This document shows positions 7,180-15,149 of a stretch of DNA of 61,559 bases, in pieces. Both the position numbers and the translations under genes were made by a program. Within the stretch, counting starts at the first letter, position 1; the number at the start of each line of letters is the position of its first letter. The stretch spans positions 1 to 61,559 of the forward strand of contig NZ_CP018223.1 in assembly GCF_001890385.1 (NCBI RefSeq), read 5' to 3'. This DNA comes from Tardibacter chloracetimidivorans. GTDB lineage: Bacteria > Pseudomonadota > Alphaproteobacteria > Sphingomonadales > Sphingomonadaceae. The notes below the pieces were generated by a model that did not search any database, was not told the DNA's origin, and worked only from the letters and a program-made list of their open reading frames with translations.

Positions 7180-10100
7180 ATGGCCAAGGAAACGAACCGG
7201 ATCGACATTTATCAGGCCGTCACCGACGACATTCTTGCGATGTTGGAAGCGGGGACAAAGCCTTGGGTGAAGCCGTGGAGCGGTGGGCCGACCATTCCGC
7301 TCCGGCACAATGGGGTTGCCTATCGTGGGATCAATGTCCTCAGCCTTTGGGCCAGTGCCATGCGTCAGGGCTTCGCCTCGCCCTATTGGCTGACCTTCAA
7401 ACAGGCATTGGAGCTTGGCGGCAATGTCAGGAAGGGCAGCAAGGGGACCACCGTTGTCTATGCCAACAAGCTTGTCGTTAAAGACTCCGAAACGGACGAC
7501 GAGCGCGCCATTCCGTTCCTGAAACGATACACGGTTTTCAATGGTGCGCCGTAACGGCGGAAGTACAAAGGAGCTCTACCATGAGTAGATGATCTTGCTG
7601 GCTATAGATCATGCCCACTGGACTAACCTCGGCTAGCAATAGCTGAAATCCTGAAAGGGACGGGGAAAAGTAGCATGTTCAGAAAAGGTCCGGAAGCGCC
7701 AAAGCCATCTGCGGCGTCATGGATCAGGGCAAGACGTGTATGGTGAAAGCTATACTGCCTGAACCCCAGTTTGCAGCGGCTAACAACGTGAGCGGTGTCG
7801 CAGGATGGTTGACGCGGCACATCGGAGAAATGGAGGAAAGGGCGTTGAGTTCCTCCCGAGCAAGCGGTCATGCCGCGAGCCTGCCAGCTTCTCCGGCGCA
7901 CCCTCTGTAGGGAGGGGCAAGTGAACGAACGGGGCACCTAACCACGTCGGAACTCCGACTTCCGTAATTGCGGGATCGCCTAAACAGGACGGCTTGCCGG
8001 ACCTGCATGGCGACGGAGCCGCCATAGTACTCAAATGCCCGGCGTAATGGCCGGGACAGTCTCCACTCTGATGGGGAACGAGCGCGGCCATAAGTGCGGG
8101 GCAACCCATGCGAAAAGCCTCAACGCTCGGGGGAAGGGCGGCAGCGACTGCGATCAGACAACCTCACGAGGAGGTGTGCTAATGCTGCCAGATACCATCG
8201 AGAGGGCCGTCAGATCACTCCCGACCATCATCAGGTCGGGTCGGCGGGTCAATGGACTCTTCCGCCTCATGAAAAGCCCGCTCCTTTGGGAGCATGCCTA
8301 TCAGCAGATCGCGCCCAACAAGGGTGCGATGACGCCGGGCGTTGACGGCAAGACACTCGACGGCTTTTCGCCCGAGATGGTCAGGTCGATCATCGACCGG
8401 TTGGCGGACGGAAGCTATCGGCCCAAGCCGGTACGTCGGGTGTATATCCCGAAAGCCAACGGCAAGAAACGGCCGCTTGGCGTGCCGACCACGGAGGACA
8501 AGCTCGTCCAGGAAGTGGTGCGGACGCTCCTTGAGCAAATCTATGAACCGCTGTTCTCGCAGCACTCGCATGGGTTTAGGAAAGGGCGCTCGTGCCATAC
8601 GGCGTTGGAATCCATCCGCGCCAAATGGACGGGGGTGAAGTGGCTGATCGACGTCGACGTTGTTGGATTCTTCGACAATATCGACCATGATGTTCTGATC
8701 GGCCTGCTGGAAAAGCGGATCGCGGATCGTCGCTTCATGCGTCTGATCCGAGGCTTGCTCAAGGCGGGCTATATCGAGGACTGGGTCTATCATCGGACCT
8801 ACAGCGGCACACCTCAGGGCGGTGTCGTCTCGCCGATGCTGGCGAATATCTACCTCCATGAGCTTGATATGTTCATTGAGGCCCGGATAGTCAGCTTCAC
8901 CAAGGGCGACAAACGCGGATACACGAATGATTATCGTCGTATCCGCAACCGCATCTCTTACCTTCGTCGGAATGTGGATGCGCTGCGAGCCCAAGGGTTT
9001 GCGGACTTCCCGAAGATCACCTCCATGCTGGAGGAGATCGGTCGGCTCAAGGCAGAACGGGCAACCGTTCCGGCCAGCGACGCCCTCGATCCCAACTATA
9101 GGAGACTGCGATACTGCCGCTATGCCGATGACTTCCTCATCGGTGTGACCGGCAGCAAAGCGGAGGCACGCCAGTTGATGGATGAGGTCAGGGTCTTCCT
9201 GACCGACACCCTGAAGCTGGAAATGTCCGCCGAGAAAAGCGGAATCCGAAAAGCCACGGACGGGGCGCGGTTCTTAGGATACGAGGTCTGCACCAGCACC
9301 AACCGTAATCCGCACAAGGCGATCTTCGATGGTCGTCCGACCTTGCGGCGCGGCTTGGCTGACCGGCTGCGGCTTCGCGTTCCGAGGGATCGGGTTGTCC
9401 GGTTCGTCAACGACAAGGGCTGGGGCGACTATGAAGCCTTCCGCCCGCGTGGTCGGCCCGCGCTGCGCTTCGCAAGCGACGTGGAGATCGTCCTTGCCTA
9501 CAATGCCGAATGGCGCGGCTTTGCGAACTATTATGCCCTAGCTGACGACGTGAAGCGCAAGCTGAACAAAGGGGGTTACTTCGCCCTGTTCTCCTGCGTC
9601 AAAACCATCGCCGCCAAGCATAGGACATCGGCTCGCAGCGTCTTCGCCAGACTGCGGCGTGGGATGGAATTCTTCATCCGCTTCGAAGTGGGAAATGAAC
9701 CCCGCGCGATCAAGTTGTGGCAGCTGAAGGATCTGCGACGACATGTACGAACGTGGGGCGGGATCGATAATCCCCGCTCAGCTCAGTTCGTGTTTAGCAG
9801 GACAGAGTTGGTCGAACGGCTCAATGCTCGCCAGTGCGAGCGGTGTGGTCGGGAAGACCTTCCCTGTGAAATCCATCACGTCCGCCGGGTCGCGGAGATG
9901 CAATATGCCGGACTGTCTCGCCACATGCGAGCAGCCCGGCAGCGCAAGCGCGTAGTCCTATGCGTCGCTTGCCATCATAGCATCCACGCCGGTCAACCAA
10001 CCGACCGCCAACGGCGGATAGCACGCAGTCGTGGAGAGCCGGATGCGCTGAAAGGTGCACGTCCGGTTCGGAGGGGGGCCGAGCAATGTTCTCTCTGAGA

Positions 10101-10628
10101 CTTTGCCGGCCTACCCTACCCGATCAGGTCGAGGGACTGGACGGCAAATATCCCGCGCCCGCCCCGATCATCACCAATCCCGAAACCCGCGATGTTGAAC
10201 TTGAAGTGATGTTCTCTCGCATCGACGCAACCGTTCGCATTGGCGGATCGCAAGCCTATTATCACACCCGCGACGACTATATCCAAATGCCCGCTTTTGA
10301 AGCGTTCCATTCCGCCGACGACTACTATGCCACGCTTGCGCACGAGGCCGTGCATCATGCAGGGCATGAAAGCCGCCTCAACCGGAAAACCTTGATTTCA
10401 ACGAGCCGCGCCGACTACGCGAGGGACGAACTCGTGGCCGAGCTGGGCGCATCCTTCATCGGTGCGATTGTCGGTTTCAAGGTCGAGGAACGCGAAGATC
10501 ATGCCGCGTATATCGAGCACTGGTTGACCGCGCTCCGCAATGACAAGCGCGCCATTTTTGAGGCCGCCCGTGAGGCACAGAACGCCGCCGACTACCTGTT
10601 GGCGATGATGACCGACCAAGCGGATTGA
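7180..10628 (+). CDS. ardC: Antirestriction protein ArdC, split by a group II intron (exons 7180-7543 and 10120-10628)
   Basis: Exon 1 encodes the ArdC N-terminal ssDNA-binding domain ([49 protein letters not shown]). Exon 2 encodes the zincin-like C-terminal domain with the HEAVHH metal motif (about residue 190 of the spliced protein) and the downstream [13 protein letters not shown]. If the intron runs from 7544 to 10119, the exons join as Asn-Ala-Asp-Gln-Val-Glu-Gly-Leu, matching the family at the junction. The total is 873 nt, 290 residues plus stop. ArdC proteins protect incoming plasmid DNA against host restriction. Expression here depends on splicing, or the gene is effectively off. 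The leader is R1 copy 2. Confidence 0.85.
8182..10098 (+). CDS. ltrA: Group II intron-encoded reverse transcriptase/maturase with HNH endonuclease
   Basis: 638 residues. ATG 8182 follows a strong GAGGAGG. The reverse-transcriptase domain (about 40-360) shows [62 protein letters not shown] and the catalytic RYADDFLIG. The maturase X domain follows (about 400-540). The C-terminal HNH module has [16 protein letters not shown] and [13 protein letters not shown] (about 565-625). It would splice the intron and mobilise it by target-primed reverse transcription. Oddity: the frame does not stop before domain V but reads through it to TGA at 10096-10098. Confidence 0.93.
   Translation: MLPDTIERAVRSLPTIIRSGRRVNGLFRLMKSPLLWEHAYQQIAPNKGAMTPGVDGKTLDGFSPEMVRSIIDRLADGSYRPKPVRRVYIPKANGKKRPLGVPTTEDKLVQEVVRTLLEQIYEPLFSQHSHGFRKGRSCHTALESIRAKWTGVKWLIDVDVVGFFDNIDHDVLIGLLEKRIADRRFMRLIRGLLKAGYIEDWVYHRTYSGTPQGGVVSPMLANIYLHELDMFIEARIVSFTKGDKRGYTNDYRRIRNRISYLRRNVDALRAQGFADFPKITSMLEEIGRLKAERATVPASDALDPNYRRLRYCRYADDFLIGVTGSKAEARQLMDEVRVFLTDTLKLEMSAEKSGIRKATDGARFLGYEVCTSTNRNPHKAIFDGRPTLRRGLADRLRLRVPRDRVVRFVNDKGWGDYEAFRPRGRPALRFASDVEIVLAYNAEWRGFANYYALADDVKRKLNKGGYFALFSCVKTIAAKHRTSARSVFARLRRGMEFFIRFEVGNEPRAIKLWQLKDLRRHVRTWGGIDNPRSAQFVFSRTELVERLNARQCERCGREDLPCEIHHVRRVAEMQYAGLSRHMRAARQRKRVVLCVACHHSIHAGQPTDRQRRIARSRGEPDALKGARPVRRGAEQCSL
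10036..10071 (+). ncRNA. Group II intron domain V
   Basis: GAGCCGGATGCGCTGAAAGG followed by TGCACGTCCGGTTCGG forms the conserved domain V hairpin with its GAAA-like tetraloop region and lower stem. It lies 48 nt before the predicted 3' splice site, leaving room for a domain VI hairpin. It overlaps the 3' end of the maturase frame. Confidence 0.85.
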
Positions 10629-10653
10629 ATGCCCCGCCCTGCAAAATGCACGA

Positions 10654-10675
10654 GACGCCGCGCAAGCGCGGCGTC
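10654..10675 (+). terminator. Hairpin after ardC
   Basis: GACGCCGCG and CGCGGCGTC pair across a CAAG loop, 26 bp after the ardC stop. Only a short pyrimidine stretch follows, so it is a candidate terminator rather than a certain one. Confidence 0.5.
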
Positions 10676-10712
10676 CCGCTTTGGGAAGGTGAAATTCGGG
10701 GGCTACTCAATG

Positions 10713-10735
10713 TGGTTTATATACAAATCCCGACA
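10713..10735 (+). promoter_or_regulatory. TATACAAATCCCGACAT element upstream of the VbhA/Fic pair
   Basis: This 17-bp stretch closely resembles the element upstream of the primase gene (TATAAATCCCAATGT at about 2370). It lies about 45-60 bp before the VbhA start codon. The shared sequence suggests one regulator or promoter class serving both operons. Confidence 0.4.
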
Positions 10736-10775
10736 TGTTAACTATGGGCGGGAGCAGGTCGTTTTTAGGTGCAAA

Positions 10776-11036
10776 ATGGAAAATATCATCGACACCTACA
10801 GGAATCGCATCAACGCGATGGGGTATGAGCCTCGTCGGCAGGAAGACATTCCTGCCGTTATGGCAGCTTATTGCGAGGCAATCGCAAATTGCAAGATTGA
10901 AGGACTTGAATTGGTTTCGGATGACCACTCTTTTTGTTTGCTGTTGGTCGAAACCCAAATTCCCGTCGATGTGGCGATTGGTCTGGCGCAGGACTACAAC
11001 CGTGATGTTCTGTCCCGCCAGAAACTCGCTGCATGA
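10776..11036 (+). CDS. vbhA: VbhA-like antitoxin
   Basis: 86 residues, a small helical protein directly upstream of a Fic toxin gene with 3 bp between. Class I Fic antitoxins block the toxin's ATP site with a helix carrying S/T-x-x-x-E-G/N. Here the corresponding stretch reads AIANCKIEGLEL (about residues 33-44), giving N-C-K-I-E-G with Asn in place of Ser/Thr. The C-terminal part (VDVAIGLAQDYNRDVLS) fits the VbhA antitoxin family. ATG 10776 is preceded by AGGTGC. Upstream in-frame sequence reads through the regulatory motif and is not coding. Confidence 0.75.
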   Translation: MENIIDTYRNRINAMGYEPRRQEDIPAVMAAYCEAIANCKIEGLELVSDDHSFCLLLVETQIPVDVAIGLAQDYNRDVLSRQKLAA

Positions 11037-11039
11037 CAG

Positions 11040-12320
11040 GTGAGCGACCCTTACACCTGGCGTAACAGCGACGTTCTTCGGAACAAGCTGGGAATCCGCG
11101 ACGATAATATCCTCAAGGAGCGAGAAGCTTTCTTCTCGGTTGTCCGACATGGCGAGCTTGTCGTGCAGCGCGCCGCGCCGGCGACGAACGCGCGCGAGTA
11201 TCGCGAGCTGCACAATCATCTGTTTCAGGACGTATATGATTGGGCGGGGCGCTTTCGAACTGTGGACATAAGCAAACCCGGCAGCACTTTTGCCCGAGCG
11301 CACTTCATTGCCCGCAGCATGGAGCACGAATTTAAGCAGCTGCCCGACCTCCAAACCCTCAAGTCGATGGATCGTGATCGCTTTGCCGATACCATGGGGC
11401 GGCATATTTCCGAATTAAATGCCGTTCATCCGTTCCGTGAGGGCAATGGCCGCACCATGCGGCTGCACTTGCAGCTACATTCCCTTGCGGCCGAAAAATT
11501 CGTCTCAATCCAGGCAATGGGGCCGAAGGACTGGATGGAGGCGAGCCGCGACAGCTTCCATACCGGAAATCACGCCTCCCTCGCCAAAGTCATCCGTGAT
11601 GCAATGCCGCTCGAACAGAACCGCGTCGAGCCAGCGCGTGGGGCAGCGGGCATCGCGTTTCCGCCCTCGATGGAATCCCTCATGCCAGTTGGCGAACGAC
11701 GCGCAATGAGTATCGAGCAGGCCAAGGATCAAATCAGCCGTTACCTGCCTACTGCGCAAACCGTTGCGTCGCGGCAGCATGAGCAGCTTAACCGGATCGC
11801 GGAAACGTCCGCTGACATGCGCCAGCTGGCCGCGCGTTCAGCGCAGGAGCTTGCCTTTTTCCGTGACCCCAAAGGGCCGATGCACCACCTTCAGCTGATT
11901 GAGCAGCGCCGCTATCATCAGATCGAAGTCAATTGGTCCGAGGGCATGGACCCGCTGCAAAGAGTCCGCGCCATCAGCGCGGGCGCCGCAGATTTCCTTT
12001 CGAAGATGACCGACCGCGACATTCAGGCCGCCGATCGCGCGCTACGTCTGCAAGTCATGCCTCCCGGCGTCAGTCAGGTTGATCTACGCCTTGCTGCGCA
12101 ATTCGAGAAAAACTCGCCCGAGCAGAACCGGGCCGATGCCAGGTTCGCGCAATTCCAGCTCGCCATTGATAAGCGCGTCGCCACAGCCACCGAGCGCGGC
12201 GCATCGAAGGAACAGCTGGCGCAGATCGTCGAAAGCGCAAAGGCCCATGTCGCCGCAACATTGCGCGAAGGCAAATCACCGACGCCGACCGCCGAGAAAT
12301 CAAAGGACCGCGAGCGCTGA
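11040..12320 (+). CDS. Fic domain AMP-transferase toxin (VbhT-like)
   Basis: 426 residues from GTG 11040. The Fic domain covers about 1-205: an N-terminal flap (DPYTWRNSDVLRNKLGIRD), YRELHNHLFQDVYDWAGRFR and the complete catalytic motif HPFREGNGRTMR (about 131-142). Fic enzymes transfer AMP to target proteins; in VbhT-type pairs the targets are topoisomerase subunits. The C-terminal 220 residues are helical and end in a charged tail (KSPTPTAEKSKDRER). In VbhT that position holds a BID secretion domain. I cannot confirm a BID fold here. The adjacent antitoxin makes a plasmid-maintenance or transferred-toxin role likely. Confidence 0.85.
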   Translation: MSDPYTWRNSDVLRNKLGIRDDNILKEREAFFSVVRHGELVVQRAAPATNAREYRELHNHLFQDVYDWAGRFRTVDISKPGSTFARAHFIARSMEHEFKQLPDLQTLKSMDRDRFADTMGRHISELNAVHPFREGNGRTMRLHLQLHSLAAEKFVSIQAMGPKDWMEASRDSFHTGNHASLAKVIRDAMPLEQNRVEPARGAAGIAFPPSMESLMPVGERRAMSIEQAKDQISRYLPTAQTVASRQHEQLNRIAETSADMRQLAARSAQELAFFRDPKGPMHHLQLIEQRRYHQIEVNWSEGMDPLQRVRAISAGAADFLSKMTDRDIQAADRALRLQVMPPGVSQVDLRLAAQFEKNSPEQNRADARFAQFQLAIDKRVATATERGASKEQLAQIVESAKAHVAATLREGKSPTPTAEKSKDRER

Positions 12321-12322
12321 AA

Positions 12323-12646
12323 ATGAGCGGCCAGGGCCGCGCGCTTAATAGTCTGTCAGCTGCCACATAGGATCGAGCGGCCCAGGGCCGCGCCTTGCCG
12401 GTGGTGGCAGCTGCCACCGGGGGGAACGCCAAGGGCACCCGCCCTTTCGTTCCCGAAGCATAATCGACAGGACCGGGTTGCCCGACAAGTTCGGCCAGTT
12501 CCGGCGCGCTCGCGCGCGCCGGGGCCTCCCTAGTCGTGCCGCCCGCACCACTCCCATCGATTTTGCTTCCCCCTCCCCATCCCGCGCTTCGCCAGCGGGT
12601 CAGAGCCGCAGGCCGCAGGCAGCGGCTTCGCCTAAAGGAGTGAGGA
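12323..12646 (+). repeat. Leader repeat R1, copy 3 (long form)
   Basis: About 324 bp, matching the copy at 6854 with one visible difference near the 5' end (TTAATAGT versus TTAGTAGT). It carries the palindrome at 12403-12418 and ends with the same AAAGGAGTGAGG ribosome site, here driving the DUF3768 gene. It starts immediately after the fic stop codon. Confidence 0.88.
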
Positions 12647-12648
12647 AA

Positions 12649-13038
12649 ATGGAAGCGACAACTGACCAGATCGCCACCGTTGCGGCGCTGAACGACATTG
12701 CGCGGCGAACGATGGGCGTGACTTGTCGCACCGTGATTACGCAAGGCATCGCGGCGCTGGACGAGAATACGCAGACCGACATTCTCAAGATGATCGAGGG
12801 CTTTGAGGATTTCACACCCGACAACGACCCGCACGGCGAGCATGACGCCGGTTTCCTTTATCGCGACGTGATCGGCCAATGGCATACCCGCTGGACCGAC
12901 GACAGCGCGCGCCCTGCCCTCTCGGTCATGTGGAAGTTCGACTATTACGACCGCGATCTTGAATTTGGCAGCGCCGAACCGTGGAACCCCGATGCCACAA
13001 CCCGCGTGCTCACCATTCTCCTGACCAGCGAATATTGA
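12649..13038 (+). CDS. DUF3768 domain protein
   Basis: 129 residues. The family signature is clear: IAALNDIARRT-like N-terminal helix, RTVITQGIAALDENTQTDIL (about 28-47), FEDFTPDNDPHGEHDAGF (about 52-69), WKFDYYDRDLEFGS (about 94-107) and VLTILLTSEY at the end. DUF3768 proteins are small, of unknown function and typical of alphaproteobacterial, especially sphingomonad, plasmids. It heads a run of five same-strand genes with short gaps or overlaps (12649-14352), presumably one operon led by R1 copy 3. Confidence 0.85.
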   Translation: MEATTDQIATVAALNDIARRTMGVTCRTVITQGIAALDENTQTDILKMIEGFEDFTPDNDPHGEHDAGFLYRDVIGQWHTRWTDDSARPALSVMWKFDYYDRDLEFGSAEPWNPDATTRVLTILLTSEY

Positions 13039-13049
13039 GGGAGGCCACC

Positions 13050-13337
13050 ATGACCAAATCGGCCCCGGTTATCGAGCTTAGCTGGCGTGATGAGAATTAC
13101 GGTTCCGTCTGCGCCGTCGCCGCCTTCCGCAACTATGCGGGCACATTGGATTGGAGCGACCGCACCCACCAGCGGTTTCGCGGATGCCTGAAACGCGCAG
13201 GCTTCGCCTTCCACGATGGCCGGTGCAGCTACATCGCCATCAGCGGCACCCGCGAGGATCGGCAGCGCGCCCTTTGTGACGAGCTGGCCCGCGCAGGCTT
13301 TCAGATCGACAGCGGCGACGTGAGGGCAGAAGCATGA
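13050..13337 (+). CDS. Hypothetical 95-aa protein
   Basis: ATG 13050 follows GAGGGAGG at a good distance and starts 12 bp after the DUF3768 stop. The sequence has a compact alpha/beta look (SYIAISGTREDRQRALCDELARAGF) with two cysteines and a high proportion of Arg. Its last 4 bp overlap the next start codon, so the genes are translationally coupled. No family recognised. Confidence 0.6.
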   Translation: MTKSAPVIELSWRDENYGSVCAVAAFRNYAGTLDWSDRTHQRFRGCLKRAGFAFHDGRCSYIAISGTREDRQRALCDELARAGFQIDSGDVRAEA

Positions 13338-13600
13338 ACCGCGAACGCCGTAAGCAGATCGTCGCCGCCCGCGCGCTGATCGACAAGGGCAAGGCCCTGT
13401 TGGACGAGGCGCGCGACATGCTCGAAACCATCAAGGATGACGAGCAGGCCGCCCGCGAGAATCTGCCCCCCAGCCTTGAGGACAGCGAACGCGCGCAGGC
13501 GATGGAAGCCGCAATTTCCGAACTGGAAAGCGCGATTTCATCCCTTGAAGACTTCGACGCCGACGAGATCGGCACGCAACTCGACACCGCCAGCGAATAG
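13334..13600 (+). CDS. Small acidic coiled-coil protein
   Basis: 88 residues, almost entirely helical with heptad-like spacing (KQIVAARALIDKGKALLDEA; AISELESAISSLEDFDADEI) and a strongly acidic C-terminal half. The start overlaps the previous stop (ATGA). Possibly a DNA-mimic or partner protein given its place among antirestriction-type genes, but that is only a guess from charge. Confidence 0.6.
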   Translation: MNRERRKQIVAARALIDKGKALLDEARDMLETIKDDEQAARENLPPSLEDSERAQAMEAAISELESAISSLEDFDADEIGTQLDTASE

Positions 13601-13612
13601 GAAGGATTGACC

Positions 13613-13822
13613 ATGCAACCCATGCGCCACCTAGATCGAGACACGCGCCGCGCCCGCCTTCTGGCGGCGCGCACGCGCCCCGTCGGCGGCATCAACCGGC
13701 GCGGCATCTTCACCGGCCATTGGGACGGTGGCGATGTTGTGCGCCAGTTTCGCGGCGACAACGGATCATGGATTGGCCTTGCCGCCTACAAGGCGAAGGA
13801 TGAGCCGGAGCCGCAGCCATGA
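13613..13822 (+). CDS. Hypothetical 69-aa basic protein
   Basis: ATG 13613 is preceded by GGAAGGATTGACC. The protein is Arg-rich at the N-terminus (HLDRDTRRARLLAARTRPVG), then has a small beta-rich segment (GIFTGHWDGGDVVRQF). It overlaps the following start by 4 bp. Not recognised. Confidence 0.5.
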   Translation: MQPMRHLDRDTRRARLLAARTRPVGGINRRGIFTGHWDGGDVVRQFRGDNGSWIGLAAYKAKDEPEPQP

Positions 13823-14352
13823 AGATCAGCAACACGGCGAGCGCCGTTCGCGTCACCCTTTCCCCCACAGAGATCAGCGATTTGCAATTTGTGATCGAGG
13901 CGGCCGAGCGCGCGGGGCATTACATGCCCGCGCGCGTCCCGAACATCATGGCGGCGCTGACGCGCGGCGCCGACGATGTTCGGATGAAACAGGCCATGAA
14001 GCGGGCGGAAAAAGATCGCGTGACGCGGATCGAGCAGGACCGGCGCGGGCGCGAACGCCAATTCATGCTAGGCGACCGATACAGCGTCATGGCGAGCCGC
14101 GCGGACTACGCCGATGCGTCTTCTGATCCGGACGCGCGCCAATGGGTTGACCTGGTGTTTCATGAAATCATGCAGAGGCCGCTTCCCGATCAATACGAAC
14201 TCCGGCGCGACGTGTGGCGTGTCCACGTTGTCCAACTGGACGGCGGCACGCTCGGCGCTGTTGTAGGTGGCGATTGCACTCAAACCGCCGACCCCGCCGA
14301 AATTACTTCCGTAGCGGAGCAGCTGATCGCCCGCTTCGAGGGCAGAGCTTGA
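13819..14352 (+). CDS. Hypothetical 177-aa protein
   Basis: Last gene of the DUF3768 run. It has a helical, charged middle (about 55-75) and a C-terminal alpha/beta part (VWRVHVVQLDGGTLGAVVGG). Start ATG overlaps the upstream stop (ATGA). A dispersed palindrome begins 13 bp after the stop. No family recognised. Confidence 0.6.
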   Translation: MKISNTASAVRVTLSPTEISDLQFVIEAAERAGHYMPARVPNIMAALTRGADDVRMKQAMKRAEKDRVTRIEQDRRGRERQFMLGDRYSVMASRADYADASSDPDARQWVDLVFHEIMQRPLPDQYELRRDVWRVHVVQLDGGTLGAVVGGDCTQTADPAEITSVAEQLIARFEGRA

Positions 14353-14364
14353 CGCGCGTGGAGC

Positions 14365-14380
14365 GGTGGCAGCTGCCACC
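14365..14380. repeat. GGTGGCAGCTGCCACC palindrome
   Basis: Exact copy. Symmetry extends outward as GAGC...GCTC. It lies between the converging ends of the 177-aa gene and the minus-strand membrane protein gene. Confidence 0.8.
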
Positions 14381-14393
14381 GCTCCAGAGAGAT

Positions 14394-14684
14394 CTAGAAT
14401 CTGGCGATGAGAGGCAGCAGCGCCGCCGCTTGGCTTCCCAGGACCGGCACCCAATAATTCGCGGCGCGGTAATCAGGGCCGTGATCGACCGCCATCACCC
14501 CAAAGACATATCCGATCATCGGCAGCGTCCACAGCAGACGCCCGCCCAGGTCCACGCCCATCAGCACCAGTGCGACGCCAAGCACGGCCCAAAGCGGAAT
14601 CAGTCGTTCCATGATTTCGCGATGACGGACTATTCGCCATGCGCTTTCCCGGTCATCGGCGCTAACCTGCGATACGAGGCCCAT
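14394..14684 (-). CDS. Small membrane protein
   Basis: 96 residues, with hydrophobic stretches at about 29-45 (LIPLWAVLGVALVLMG), 51-64 and near the C-terminus (GSQAAALLPLIARF). The N-terminal 25 residues are polar. It is transcribed against its neighbours. No family recognised. Confidence 0.55.
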   Translation of the reverse strand: MGLVSQVSADDRESAWRIVRHREIMERLIPLWAVLGVALVLMGVDLGGRLLWTLPMIGYVFGVMAVDHGPDYRAANYWVPVLGSQAAALLPLIARF

Positions 14685-14857
14685 AGCTTCCCCTTTTCAT
14701 CAACGGTCGCTGGCGATGATCCCACGGCTTTATGAAAATATGAAGAGCGTTTCGCGCGCGTTCCCGCCAATCCGTTGTATAGCCTTCATCGAGCGAGGGC
14801 GAGGGACTGTGACAGCGGCCCTTCGCAAATCCTCTCGCTCAAAGGAGGTGATGTGAT

Positions 14858-14947
14858 TTGACAGCATATGAAGCAGCTCAATTGACGATCGCAGCCATCG
14901 CGCTCGTGATCGCAATTGTGAAGCTGGGGAAGTCCGATAAGGGCTGA
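14858..14947 (+). CDS. 29-aa hydrophobic peptide, possible type I toxin or small membrane peptide
   Basis: The peptide LTAYEAAQLTIAAIALVIAI plus VKLGKSDKG starts at TTG 14858 (read as Met). It is preceded by AAAGGAGGTGATG, a near-perfect ribosome site. It has one transmembrane helix and a short basic tail. The opening TAYEA followed by a single hydrophobic helix recalls the small holin-like or TxpA-type toxic peptides best known from Firmicutes. Two strong hairpins follow at 14955-14984 and 14994-15023. Any antisense RNA partner would have to be shown experimentally. Confidence 0.55.
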   Translation: MTAYEAAQLTIAAIALVIAIVKLGKSDKG

Positions 14948-14954
14948 TCCAGCG

Positions 14955-15023
14955 GGGCGGGTGGTCTGACAGGGCCGCCCGCCCTAAATGTTTGAACCCG
15001 CCGTGTGACAGCACGGCGGGTTC
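14955..15023 (+). terminator. Two strong hairpins after the 29-aa peptide
   Basis: The first stem pairs GGGCGGGTGG (14955) with CCGCCCGCCC (14975-14984). The second pairs GAACCCGCCGTG (14994) with CACGGCGGGTTC (15012-15023) around TGACAG. Neither has a T-run, so they may stabilise a short transcript rather than terminate it. Confidence 0.5.
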
Positions 15024-15149
15024 AGGTAGGTGCGTGAAATGAATCAGCACACGAAGCATTGCCTATATAGCCCTTTTCCCTTGCCAATCCAATAACCGGC
15101 GCGCGCGCGGCGCGTTCCCCTCCTGTTCCGTTTGGCGCATAAGCGCCCA

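Larger units (their letters stand above)
7544..10119 (+). mobile_element. Group II intron inserted in ardC
   Basis: The 5' end is GTGCG, the canonical group II start. The 3' end is ...CCTACCCTAC, ending in AY as expected. A domain V-like stem-loop lies at about 10036-10071 and the encoded reverse transcriptase/maturase at 8182-10098. Length is 2,576 bp. The boundaries are fixed by restoring the ArdC reading frame exactly. The 5' structured region (7544-8181) contains no credible gene. Intact catalytic motifs suggest an active or recently active element. Confidence 0.88.
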
